Origin: Streptomyces olivochromogenes
GTDB lineage: Bacteria > Actinomycetota > Actinomycetes > Streptomycetales > Streptomycetaceae
Direction of reading: 5' to 3'
Assembly: GCF_021538895.1 (NCBI RefSeq)
Contig: NZ_JADDRL010000044.1
Coordinates: 1 to 64,000 of the forward strand
Length of the DNA: 64,000 nt
Both the position numbers and the translations under genes were made by a program. Of the stretch, positions 42,664-50,642 are shown one piece after another. Under the pieces are notes generated by a model. It made no database searches, was not told where the DNA came from, and saw only the letters and a list, made by a program, of their open reading frames with translations. How positions within the stretch are numbered: position 1 is the stretch's first letter; each line of letters starts with the position of its first letter.

Positions 42664-43923
42664 ATGGCACCGTACGAATCCGACGACAACACGGGCGCGC
42701 CGGAGGCCGACGAGCTCCCCACCGGACGGCGCAAGGCCGCTCGGTACGCCGTGCCGGTCGCGGTGGTGGGGCTGGCGGCTGCGACCATCGGGCTGGTCCC
42801 GGCACTCGCCGACTCCGGCGACCCCGACCTGCCGAAGATCACCGCGCAGCAGCTCATCGAGAAGATCGCCAAGTCGGACGTGGAGCAGTTGTCCGGCACC
42901 GTGCGGATCAACACGGACCTTGGTCTGCCCAACCTCGGCGGCCTGGAGAGCGGCCTGGTCTCGGGCGCCACCCGGTCGGGCGACGGCTCGTCCGCCGACC
43001 CGACGGCCAAGCTCACCGAGCTCGTCTCCGGCTCCCACACCCTGCGTGTCGCCACGGACGGCCCGGACCGGCAGAAGCTCTCGCTGATCGAGAGCGCCGC
43101 CGAATACAGCCTCATCCACAACGGCAAGGACGTCTGGGGCTACGACAGCAAGTCCAACGAGGTCTACCACGGCACGGCCGAGGAGGCGGGCAAGGACCAC
43201 CGCGGCCAGGAGCCGCCGGCCACGCCCAAGGACTTCGCCGACGAGGCGCTGAAGTCGGTCGACGACACCACGTCCGTGACCGTCGACGGCACCGCGCACG
43301 TCGCCGGCCGGGACGCCTACAAGCTGCTGATCAAGCCCAAGCAGTCCGGCACCACGGTCGGCGCGATCAGCATCGCCGTGGACGCGAAGACGGGCATGCC
43401 GCTGAAGTTCACGCTCACCCCGGCCGCCGGCGGCGCCGCCGTGTTCGACACGGGCTTCACGCAGGTCACCTTCGCCAAGCCGGCCGCCTCGACCTTCGAC
43501 TTCACTCCGCCCAAGGGTGCCAAGGTCACCGAGGAGGGCGATGCCTCGAAGGCGCCCGGGTCGGACAAGGGCCTCCCGAAGGCCGGCGACGACCTCGGCG
43601 CGGGGCTCGGCGAGAGCTTCGGCAAGGACTTCGGCAAGGGCACGGACGGCAGCGACGGCTTCAAGGTCCTCGGCAAGGGCTGGAACTCGATCGCCACCTT
43701 CGACACCGGCTCCGAGGGCGGCATACCGTCCGGCGCCGGCGCCGGCGGCGGTGACCTGGGCGGCTTCCTCGGCTCGCTCGGCGACAAGGTGAGCGGCAAG
43801 TTCGGCAAGGGCACGGTCTTCTCCACCCGCCTGATCAACGCCCTGATCACGGACGACGGCAAGGTGTACGTCGGTGCCGTGACCAAGAACGCCCTGGTCG
43901 AGGCGGCGAACGCGGCGAAGTAG
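42664..43923 (+). CDS. LolA-like membrane-anchored protein
   Basis: A 419-residue protein. After a charged N-terminus (about 35 residues, GRRKAARY) comes one hydrophobic segment AVPVAVVGLAAATIGLVPALA, then an extracellular domain starting ITAQQLIEKIAKSDVEQLSGTV, which fits the LolA/LppX-like fold; DGTAHVAGRDAYKLLIKPK and ISIAVDAKTGMPLKF are also family-like. The C-terminal 130 residues are Gly/Lys/Asp-rich with FGKGT repeats. The ATG at 42664 has GGAGG nine bases upstream. The ABC genes follow 33 bp later, so it may hand hydrophobic or lipidated cargo to or from the exporter. Confidence 0.8.
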   Translation: MAPYESDDNTGAPEADELPTGRRKAARYAVPVAVVGLAAATIGLVPALADSGDPDLPKITAQQLIEKIAKSDVEQLSGTVRINTDLGLPNLGGLESGLVSGATRSGDGSSADPTAKLTELVSGSHTLRVATDGPDRQKLSLIESAAEYSLIHNGKDVWGYDSKSNEVYHGTAEEAGKDHRGQEPPATPKDFADEALKSVDDTTSVTVDGTAHVAGRDAYKLLIKPKQSGTTVGAISIAVDAKTGMPLKFTLTPAAGGAAVFDTGFTQVTFAKPAASTFDFTPPKGAKVTEEGDASKAPGSDKGLPKAGDDLGAGLGESFGKDFGKGTDGSDGFKVLGKGWNSIATFDTGSEGGIPSGAGAGGGDLGGFLGSLGDKVSGKFGKGTVFSTRLINALITDDGKVYVGAVTKNALVEAANAAK

Positions 43924-43956
43924 GTACCCCTGGCGCACGACGAATCGAGGGAGCCG

Positions 43957-44937
43957 ATGGACGAAGTGTCCGCCACGGAGCCGGATCCGGGCGCGGGCGA
44001 CGCGGAGCACGGCGTCATCCAGACCCGCGGCCTCACCAAGCGCTACCGCGGCGGACAGCTCGCCGTCGACGGTCTCGACCTGACCGTCCCGGCGGGCAGC
44101 GTCTTCGGCTTCCTCGGTCCGAACGGCTCGGGCAAGACCACCACCATCCGCATGCTGATGGGCCTCATCGAGCCCACCTCGGGCACGGCGCGGTTGCTCG
44201 GCCGTCCCATGCCGCGCGCCTCCCGCGCCGTGCTGCCGCACGTCGGCGCGCTCATCGAGGGACCCGCGCTGTACGGCTTCCTGTCCGGCAAGGACAACCT
44301 CCTGCGGTACGACGCCGCCGACCCGACCGCCGACCCGCGCACCCGGCGCGCCCGCGTCGCGGCGGCACTGGACCGGGTGGGGCTGACGGCCGCCGCGGGC
44401 AAGAAGGCGAAGGCCTACTCCCTGGGCATGAAGCAGCGCCTGGGGCTGGCGGCCGCGCTGCTCCAGCCGCGCAGACTGCTCGTCCTCGACGAGCCGACCA
44501 ACGGGCTCGACCCGCAGGGCATGCGCGAAATCCGGTCGCTGGTGCGGGAGCTGGCCTCCGACGGCACGACCGTCTTCCTCTCCTCCCACCTCCTCGACGA
44601 GATCGAGCAGGTGTGCACGCACGCGGCGGTCATGGCACAGGGACGGCTCATCACACAGGGCGCGGTGGCCGACCTGGCGGCGGGGGCGCGCGGCCGGCTG
44701 GTCGTGACCACGCCGGACACCGGGGACGCGGCCCGGGTACTGAAGGAACAGGGAGTCGCCGACGTCGTGGTGGCCGAGGACCGGGTGACCGCGGAGCCGC
44801 CCGAGGGCGAACTCGCCGAGCTGAACGCCGCGTTGGTGACGGCGGGCGTCCGGGTCCGCGGCTTCGTGGTCGAACGGGCCTCGCTGGAGGACGCGTTCGT
44901 GGCACTGACCGGGGAGGGTTTCGATGTCGCGGGCTGA
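43957..44937 (+). CDS. ABC transporter ATP-binding protein
   Basis: A 326-residue ATPase. Walker A GPNGSGKTT, signature SLGMKQRLG, Walker B LLVLDEPTNGLDP, and the His-loop SSHLLDEIEQV are all present. The C-terminal 100 residues after the nucleotide domain form a typical extension of the CcmA/bacitracin-type group. ATG with GAGGGAG upstream. Its last 14 bases overlap the permease gene. Confidence 0.93.
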   Translation: MDEVSATEPDPGAGDAEHGVIQTRGLTKRYRGGQLAVDGLDLTVPAGSVFGFLGPNGSGKTTTIRMLMGLIEPTSGTARLLGRPMPRASRAVLPHVGALIEGPALYGFLSGKDNLLRYDAADPTADPRTRRARVAAALDRVGLTAAAGKKAKAYSLGMKQRLGLAAALLQPRRLLVLDEPTNGLDPQGMREIRSLVRELASDGTTVFLSSHLLDEIEQVCTHAAVMAQGRLITQGAVADLAAGARGRLVVTTPDTGDAARVLKEQGVADVVVAEDRVTAEPPEGELAELNAALVTAGVRVRGFVVERASLEDAFVALTGEGFDVAG

Positions 44938-45844
44938 GACGCCGATGCGACAGGCCGGGGCCGAGCCGCCGGAGGTGGCCGCGCCCGGGGCCGTGCGCGC
45001 CCCGAGCCCGCTGTGGACCTTCGGTCTGCTGCGCAACGAGCTGGTCACCACGTTCCGGCGCTGGCGCACGCTCGCCCTGCTGGGCGTGCTGGCGGCGGTA
45101 CCGGTGCTGGTCGGGATCGCCGTGAAGATCGAGACACGGGACGGGTCCTCGGCCGGCGGGGGCGGCGGCGCGGGACCGGCCTTCATCGCGCAGATCACCA
45201 ACAACGGTCTGTTCCTGGTGTTCACGGCGCTCGCGGCCACGCTGCCGTTCTTCCTGCCCATGGCGATCGGCGTCGTCGCGGGCGACGCGATCGCGGGCGA
45301 GGCCAACGCGGGGACCCTGCGCTATCTGCTGGTCGCCCCCGCCGGCCGCAGCCGCCTGCTGCTCACCAAGTACGCGACGGTGATGGCCTTCTGCCTCGTG
45401 GCCACCCTCGTCGTCGCCGTCGCCGCGTTGATCATGGGTGCGCTGCTCTTCCCGCTGGGCGAGTTGACGACCATCTCCGGCACCCGGATCAGCTTCGCCG
45501 ACGGCCTCGGCAGGGCGCTGTTGATCGCCCTGGTCGTCGCGGCGTCACTGACTGGAATCGCCGCCCTCGGCCTGTTCATATCGACCCTGACCAACAGCGG
45601 GATCGCGGCGATGGCGACCACGGTGGGCCTGCTGATCACCGTCCAGATCCTCGACCAGATCCCCCAGCTGCACGCGCTCCAGCCGTACTTCTTCTCCCAC
45701 TACTGGCTGTCCTTCGCCGACCTGATGCGCGAGCCCGTCTACTGGGACAACCTCGTCAACAACCTCGGCCTGCAGGCCCTGTACGCCGGGGTGTTCGGCT
45801 CGGCGGCCTGGGCGCGCTTCACGACGAGGGACGTCACCGCGTAA
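44924..45844 (+). CDS. ABC-2 type permease
   Basis: A 306-residue membrane protein with about six helices: RTLALLGVLAAVPVLVGIAV, FLVFTALAATLPFFLPMAIGVVAG, MAFCLVATLVVAVAALIMGALLF, ALLIALVVAASLTGIAALGLFI, and more at the C-terminus. The loop AGEANAGTLRYLLVAPAGRSRLL is characteristic of ABC-2 permeases. It starts inside the end of the ATPase gene, with GGGGAGGG as ribosome site. With the LolA-like protein it forms a three-gene operon. Confidence 0.9.
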   Translation: MSRAETPMRQAGAEPPEVAAPGAVRAPSPLWTFGLLRNELVTTFRRWRTLALLGVLAAVPVLVGIAVKIETRDGSSAGGGGGAGPAFIAQITNNGLFLVFTALAATLPFFLPMAIGVVAGDAIAGEANAGTLRYLLVAPAGRSRLLLTKYATVMAFCLVATLVVAVAALIMGALLFPLGELTTISGTRISFADGLGRALLIALVVAASLTGIAALGLFISTLTNSGIAAMATTVGLLITVQILDQIPQLHALQPYFFSHYWLSFADLMREPVYWDNLVNNLGLQALYAGVFGSAAWARFTTRDVTA

Positions 45845-45847
45845 GAC

Positions 45848-46447
45848 TCAGACGGCGGGCGCCACGGCGTCGTACGGGAATCGCGCGAGCGGCGCCTCCC
45901 GGGCGAAGAAGGTCTTCGCACGCGCCAGCGCCTCCGCGTCCCGCAGGACGTCCCCGGGCGCGCTGCCGTTGCCCAGCAGCACCCCGCCGAAGCGCATCCG
46001 TAGGTAGGCGGCCGAGTGGTTGAGCGTGCCGATCAGCGGGTCGGCCACCTCCGGCTCCCGGTGGGCGAGCGCGGTGACGCCCCACAGCGTGCGCCCCGCC
46101 AGGGTCGCCTTGAAGTCGGCGCCGGGAGTGCGCAGCCAGCCGGACCAGTGGTCCAGGTAGCGCTTGGTGAGGGCGGACACCGAGTACCAGTACAGCGGCG
46201 AGACGATCACTATGTCCGTGGCCGCGAGCGTGGCGTCCAGATACAGGCCGGCGGTGCTGTTCGAGGGCGGCCGGACGTGGTCGCTGTCGTGCCGCAGGTC
46301 CACGAAGTCGGGCAGCGGGTGCTCGGCCAGGCTGATCCACTGCTGCTCCACGTCCGCGGGCAGCTGCTCGGCGGCCTTTTGGGCCAGCAGCTCGGAGTTG
46401 CCGTCGGTGCGGGCGCTGCCCAGAACGAACAGGAAGCGGCGGGTCAT
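45848..46447 (-). CDS. NADPH-dependent FMN reductase-like flavoprotein
   Basis: A 199-residue flavodoxin-fold protein. FMN loop FVLGSARTDGNSELLA (residues about 5-20), then IVIVSPLYWYSVSALTKRYLDHWSGW and GRTLWGVTALAHREPE. It likely reduces quinones or flavins with NAD(P)H. The ATG at 46447 has GGGGGAC upstream; the frame is open to 46546 but the promoter lies there (TATAAT on the minus strand at 46504 to 46499). It converges with the ABC permease 3 bp away. Confidence 0.85.
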   Translation of the reverse strand: MTRRFLFVLGSARTDGNSELLAQKAAEQLPADVEQQWISLAEHPLPDFVDLRHDSDHVRPPSNSTAGLYLDATLAATDIVIVSPLYWYSVSALTKRYLDHWSGWLRTPGADFKATLAGRTLWGVTALAHREPEVADPLIGTLNHSAAYLRMRFGGVLLGNGSAPGDVLRDAEALARAKTFFAREAPLARFPYDAVAPAV

Positions 46448-46490
46448 GTGGTCCCCCAGACGGATCGGCGTACGCGAACCTCGAATGCAA

Positions 46491-46513
46491 GCGTGTGCAT
46501 TATATGCATACGC
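46491..46513 (-). promoter_or_regulatory. Inverted repeat over a TATAAT -10
   Basis: GCGTGTGCAT-TAT-ATGCATACGC, 10-bp arms with one mismatch, in an AT-rich patch. On the minus strand it contains TATAAT (46504 to 46499), a perfect -10, so it is a likely operator for the flavoprotein gene. Confidence 0.6.
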
Positions 46514-46553
46514 AAGAAAATCGCGCGAGAGGGCCGAGGCCGCCACGGCTTTC

Positions 46554-47126
46554 TCAGAACGGGCGTCGCCCGGCCGCCCGCCCGGCCCCCGTCAGCCGCA
46601 GCAGCGCGTCGGTCCCGCGGGGCGCCCCGCCGCTGAGATCCCCGAGGCGCCAGTCCTCCACCCACGGCACGCGGTACACGTCGACGACCGACTCGATCGC
46701 CCCGACCTGCCGGTCGAGCGGCTTCGGCAGCCGCCCCGGCGCGTCCGCGACCAGGACGACGGCGTCCAGATCCAGGCCGAGCGGTGCGCCACCCCGGCGG
46801 AACGCCTCCACGGCGTACACGGCGGAGGTCAGCCCGGCCGCGTGCGTACGGGCGACGAGCAGCACCGAGGGCGGGGCGCCGGGACCCGGCCAGTCGCGTC
46901 CGCAGTCCTGGCCGCCGTACACCGCGGCGAGGGTGCTGGTGCCCGCGCCGCCGTGGGTGCCGACCCAGGAGTAGTGCCGGACGGAGACGGGGACCTGGGC
47001 GGACGGGGCGAGGGAGCCCCACCTCGCTTCTCGCTCCCGCTCGGCGACCGGTCCGCGGATCCAGATCTCCGGCCCCGGACGCGGATCCGGTTCAGGGTTC
47101 GGCCTCTGCCGACCGCGTGGCTGCAT
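46554..47126 (-). CDS. Uncharacterised protein with degenerate ParA-like P-loop
   Basis: A 190-residue protein. Residues 1-45 are basic/proline-rich; then SWVGTHGGAGTSTLAAVYGG (54-73) looks like a MinD/ParA deviant Walker A (KGGxGKST) in which both lysines are replaced (His58 and Thr63). LDLDAVVLVADAPGRLPKPL later resembles a Walker B-like strand, and IESVVDVYRVPWVEDWRLGDLS ends it. It probably does not hydrolyse ATP. The ATG has AAGGAG upstream. It diverges from the TPR-protein gene, 123 bp apart, and the two may be functionally linked. Confidence 0.7.
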   Translation of the reverse strand: MQPRGRQRPNPEPDPRPGPEIWIRGPVAEREREARWGSLAPSAQVPVSVRHYSWVGTHGGAGTSTLAAVYGGQDCGRDWPGPGAPPSVLLVARTHAAGLTSAVYAVEAFRRGGAPLGLDLDAVVLVADAPGRLPKPLDRQVGAIESVVDVYRVPWVEDWRLGDLSGGAPRGTDALLRLTGAGRAAGRRPF

Positions 47127-47249
47127 GCCGGCGCTCCTTCCTGGTGCGAGTCTGTGACGTCGCGGTTACGTGGGAACCGTAGCGAGCGGAGAGACTCGAC
47201 AGTACGCACGTGTACGACCGGATCGTGACGCCGGGGAGTGAGGGGACCG

Positions 47250-48824
47250 ATGTCTCGACTCAGCCGCGAGAAGCGGGAACAACAGGGGGCTGCGTGCCCG
47301 GCGGCACCGGTCGAGGTCCGGGTCTCGGGTTCGGGCGCGTCGATCGGCGGCGTGGCCGTCGTGGCGGCGCCCGGCGAGGAGATCCAGCATGCCGTCCTGA
47401 ACCACCTCCATCGCCTCGTTCTCACCAGTGGCCATCCTGTCCTCGCCACGGTCCACGACGACCGCATTGGGTACGTGGTCGCCCTCCAGATCGACGCGGA
47501 CGGCTCAAGCCGGTTCACGGGGGAGCCCGTTCCGGTTCCGGTGACTCCGTCGCTCGGGCAGGGGGAGCCCGGGGAGTCCGTGAGCGGAGGCGCGCGGGAG
47601 ACCGGCGGGCGGGACAAGCCCACCCATCTCCTTTCCGCGGTCGCCGAGCCGGTGCGCGACGTCGCTCCCACGTTCCAGCTGAGGGCCGTGCCGGAGCCGA
47701 CGCCGGTCGCGGAATCGGCGCCCGGCCTCTTGCCGAGCGTCGTGGCGGACGTGGTTCCCGGGACGGTCCAGGCGCCCACGGGGGTGTTCGGACCGCCGCC
47801 GACCATGGACACCGCACCGGGGCACACCGCGGCGCCGGCGCCGATGGCTTTGCCGGGGCCCATGGCCTTGCCGGGACCGATGGCCTTGCCGGCGCCGATC
47901 GCGGCGCCGGGTTCCGGCGCCGGGGCGGATCCCGTTGCCGGACCGGCGTTCCGTGCCGGGTCGGATTCCGTTGGCGGGCCGACTTTCATCGCCGCGCCGC
48001 AGCCGATCGCCGGACCGGGTCTCGACGCCGGGCCGTATCGCGCCCCCGCGCCGTACCTCGACACCGAGCCGCGGCCGCTCGCGCCCGCACCGGCCGAACT
48101 CCCTGCGACCTCCACAGCTTCCTTGGCCGGAGGCCCTTCGGCCGCCACGGCCGGAGTCTCCTCAGCCCCCAAGCCCGCGCTCGCCCCGGTCCCCGCACCC
48201 GAAGCCATCCCCGCCCCGACCCCGACTCCTCGCCGTACCCCTGTCACCGACTTCGTCGCGGAGACCGAGCCCGAGCCCAGGCCCACGCCTGCCCGGGGTT
48301 TCGACGCCGTGGCCGAGGCGGTACTGGGGGACGGGCCCGCGACCGTGACCGAGGAGGGGGCCGCGTTGCTCGGGGAGCCGATGACGCGGATCAACGAGGC
48401 GGTGAAGTCGGGGCGCCTCGACACCGCGGCCGAACTGGCGGAGCGCACCGTCGCCGAGGCCGCCGCCCTGCTGGGCCCCGGCCACCCCGAGGTGCTCGGG
48501 CTGCGCGAACTGACCGCCTACATCGCCTACCTGGCCGGCGACCCGCTCCGCTCCTTCCACCTCTCCCTCGACCTGGCTCGCCGGCGCCACCGCACCCGGG
48601 ACACGGAGGCCGCCTACGGCAACGTCCAGAGCGCGGCCACCGCCTGGCGCGCCGTCCGCGACCCCGAGCAGGGCCTGAACCTGGGCCACGAACTGATCGC
48701 CCTGTGGACGGAACTCACCGCGGAGGAGGGCCCGGCGGCCGACGACATCGAGGAGTTGGAGTCCGCCCACGCCCGCATGGTCCGCCTCACGGAACGCGCG
48801 CGGCGGGCACGAGCCCAGGGCTGA
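47250..48824 (+). CDS. Tetratricopeptide-like protein with proline-rich linker
   Basis: A 524-residue protein starting MSRLSREKREQQ; an alternative GTG start is at 47238. Residues 15-95 form a small domain (VEVRVSGSGASIGGVAVVAAPGE...LATVHDDRIGYVVAL). The middle 250 residues are Ala/Pro-rich, with three 18-bp DNA repeats at 47841-47894 encoding PMALPG units. The C-terminal 160 residues look helical and TPR-like (RINEAVKSGRLDTAAELAERTV...LLGPGHPEVLGLRELTAYIAYLAGDPLRSFHLSLDLA). It is probably a scaffold or partner of a membrane machine. It ends in a very strong hairpin. Confidence 0.72.
   Translation: MSRLSREKREQQGAACPAAPVEVRVSGSGASIGGVAVVAAPGEEIQHAVLNHLHRLVLTSGHPVLATVHDDRIGYVVALQIDADGSSRFTGEPVPVPVTPSLGQGEPGESVSGGARETGGRDKPTHLLSAVAEPVRDVAPTFQLRAVPEPTPVAESAPGLLPSVVADVVPGTVQAPTGVFGPPPTMDTAPGHTAAPAPMALPGPMALPGPMALPAPIAAPGSGAGADPVAGPAFRAGSDSVGGPTFIAAPQPIAGPGLDAGPYRAPAPYLDTEPRPLAPAPAELPATSTASLAGGPSAATAGVSSAPKPALAPVPAPEAIPAPTPTPRRTPVTDFVAETEPEPRPTPARGFDAVAEAVLGDGPATVTEEGAALLGEPMTRINEAVKSGRLDTAAELAERTVAEAAALLGPGHPEVLGLRELTAYIAYLAGDPLRSFHLSLDLARRRHRTRDTEAAYGNVQSAATAWRAVRDPEQGLNLGHELIALWTELTAEEGPAADDIEELESAHARMVRLTERARRARAQG
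47841..47894 (+). repeat. Three 18-bp in-frame repeats
   Basis: Copies at 47841-47858, 47859-47876 and 47877-47894, consensus CCGATGGCCTTGCCGGGR, encoding repeated PMALPG units in the linker of the TPR-like protein. Likely a slippage-prone site. Confidence 0.8.
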
Positions 48825-48878
48825 CGCGAAGGCGGCCGGAGTCGGCACTGCCGCGTCGACTCCGGCCGCCCTCGCGTC
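48823..48878. terminator. Very strong bidirectional terminator
   Basis: Arms of 22 bases (48823-48844 and 48857-48878) with a single mismatch and a 12-base loop. It includes the last two bases of the TPR-gene stop codon and ends just before the converging VOC gene. Confidence 0.88.
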
Positions 48879-48880
48879 AC

Positions 48881-49357
48881 CTACTGCACGCAGAACTCAT
48901 TGCCCTCCGGGTCCGCCATGATCACCCACGCCCCGGCCGGCTCCGTCACCCGCCGCACGACGCTCGCGCCCAGCCCCTGAAGCCGTTCGACCTCGCTGTC
49001 CCGCAGCCCCTCACCGGGGTGCAGGTCGAGGTGGAGCCGGTTCTTGGCGGTCTTGGCCTCGGGGACGCGCTGGAACAGCAGCCGCCGTCCCAGCCCGGTG
49101 CCGCGTTCCTTGTCGTACGGGTCGTCGGGGTGCCGTACGGCGATCAGGTCCCGGAAGGCCGGGCGGCCGTGGAACTCGACGGTGGCCGCGCCGGGCAGCG
49201 CGCCCAGTTCCAGCAGCCGCTCGACGAACGCGCTGTTGTCCTCGACCTCGTAGTGCAGCGCGGCGGCCCAGAAGTCGGCCTGTGTGTGCGGGTCGGCGGC
49301 GTCGATGACGAGCTTCCAGTGCAGCGGGGCGGGCGCGGCCGCCGGAGTCTGTGTCAT
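48881..49357 (-). CDS. VOC-family (glyoxalase-like) protein
   Basis: A 158-residue protein with two beta-alpha-beta-beta-beta units: HWKLVIDAADPHTQADFWAAAL, then RLHLDLHPGEG and IMADPEGNEFCVQ at the C-terminus, the usual closing strand with metal-ligand Glu. Such proteins can be dioxygenases, lyases or antibiotic-binding proteins; nothing here decides. A TATAAG -10 ends eight bases before the ATG at 49357, so the message is probably leaderless. Convergent with the TPR gene. Confidence 0.85.
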   Translation of the reverse strand: MTQTPAAAPAPLHWKLVIDAADPHTQADFWAAALHYEVEDNSAFVERLLELGALPGAATVEFHGRPAFRDLIAVRHPDDPYDKERGTGLGRRLLFQRVPEAKTAKNRLHLDLHPGEGLRDSEVERLQGLGASVVRRVTEPAGAWVIMADPEGNEFCVQ

Positions 49358-49423
49358 GCCGACCACTTATAGCCGACCTGGACGGACCTGACAGCGGAAC
49401 CGGGGCCCGGCCGCCCGGCGGCT

Positions 49424-50506
49424 CTAGCCCTTCGCCTCCAGCGGGCCCTCCGGCGCCGCTGACACGTCCTCCACCTCTCGTACGGCCACCTCTCGTACAG
49501 CCACCTCCGGCGCCGTCTCCACCACGCCGGCCGGCCGCCCGTTCCGCGGCGCCGGGATCCCGGCCGCGAGGGCCTTCGACGCGCGGTGCGCGGTGCGCAG
49601 GGCGTCACCGGTGAGCAGGGCCAGGGCCAGCCAGACCAGCGCGAACCCGGCCCAGCGCTCGGGCGGCATGGCCTCGTGGAAGTAGAGGATGCCGATCAGG
49701 AACTGGAAGACGGGGGCCAGGTACTGCAGCAGGCCGAGCGTGGAGAGCGGTACGCGGATCGCCGCCGCCCCGAAGCAGACCAGCGGGAGCGCGGTGACGA
49801 TGCCGGTCGAGGCGAGCAGCGCCGCGTGTCCGGCGCCGCCGGTGCCGAACGTGGACTGGCCCTGCGCGCTCAGCCACAGCAGATAGCCGAGCGCGGGCAG
49901 GAACTGGATGGCGGTCTCGGCGGCCAGCGACTCGATGCCGCCCAGGTTGACCTTCTTCTTCACCAGCCCGTAGGTGGCGAAGGAGAAGGCGAGGCAGAGG
50001 GAGATCCACGGCGGACGGCCGTACCCGATGGTCAGCACGACCACGGCGGCGAACCCGACGCCGACCGCCGCCCACTGCGTGGGCCGCAGCCGCTCCTTCA
50101 GGATCAGCACGCCCATCGTGACGGTGACCAGGGGGTTGATGAAGTACCCGAGCGAGGCCTCCACCACGTGCCCGGCGTTCACGGACCAGATGTAGACGCC
50201 CCAGTTGACGGTGATCACCGCGGCCGCGAGCGCGATCAGGGCCAGCCGGCGCGGCTGCCGCAGCAGTTCGCCGGCCCAGGCCCAGCGCCGTACGACGACG
50301 AGCGCGACGGCGACGAAGACGAGGGACCACACCATCCGGTGGGCGAGGATCTCGACCGAGCCGGCGGGCTTGAGCAGGGGCCAGAACATGGGGACGAGGC
50401 CCCACATCCCGTAGGCCGCGAAGCCGTTCAGCAGACCTGTCCGCTGCTCGCCCTTCGCCGCCCCGTCGCCCCTCGATATCCCGTCACCCTTGGATGTCCC
50501 GGCCAC
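49424..50506 (-). CDS. rarD: EamA/RarD-family permease
   Basis: A 360-residue protein with about ten hydrophobic helices in two EamA repeats, starting LLNGFAAYGMWGLVPMFWPLLKP, which is a hallmark of the RarD subgroup. Further family segments are WGVYIWSVNAGHVVEASLGYFINPLVTV and LGLLQYLAPVFQFLIGI. The GTG at 50506 follows GGAGGGGCCC. The C-terminal 60 residues are a hydrophilic, Glu/Ala-rich tail with an AVREVAVREVE duplication. Substrate unknown; RarD members are called chloramphenicol-sensitivity proteins. Confidence 0.88.
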   Translation of the reverse strand: MAGTSKGDGISRGDGAAKGEQRTGLLNGFAAYGMWGLVPMFWPLLKPAGSVEILAHRMVWSLVFVAVALVVVRRWAWAGELLRQPRRLALIALAAAVITVNWGVYIWSVNAGHVVEASLGYFINPLVTVTMGVLILKERLRPTQWAAVGVGFAAVVVLTIGYGRPPWISLCLAFSFATYGLVKKKVNLGGIESLAAETAIQFLPALGYLLWLSAQGQSTFGTGGAGHAALLASTGIVTALPLVCFGAAAIRVPLSTLGLLQYLAPVFQFLIGILYFHEAMPPERWAGFALVWLALALLTGDALRTAHRASKALAAGIPAPRNGRPAGVVETAPEVAVREVAVREVEDVSAAPEGPLEAKG

Positions 50507-50560
50507 GGGCCCCTCCTGCTCACGTCGCGCCTGCTCGCCGGGACGACGGTAGCGCCGAGC

Positions 50561-50610
50561 ACCCCCATCTGTCATGCCCGTATCGCCATACGGTCATGAC
50601 AGGTGGGGGT
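50561..50610 (-). terminator. Long hairpin between rarD and the NmrA gene
   Basis: Outer arms of 16 bases (50561-50576 and 50595-50610) with one G-U pair, and inner 6-bp arms CCGTAT/ATACGG around CGCC. It lies downstream of the NmrA gene on the minus strand. Confidence 0.85.
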
Positions 50611-50642
50611 GGGGTGCGTTCAGGCGTCCGGAGAGGGCGGTG

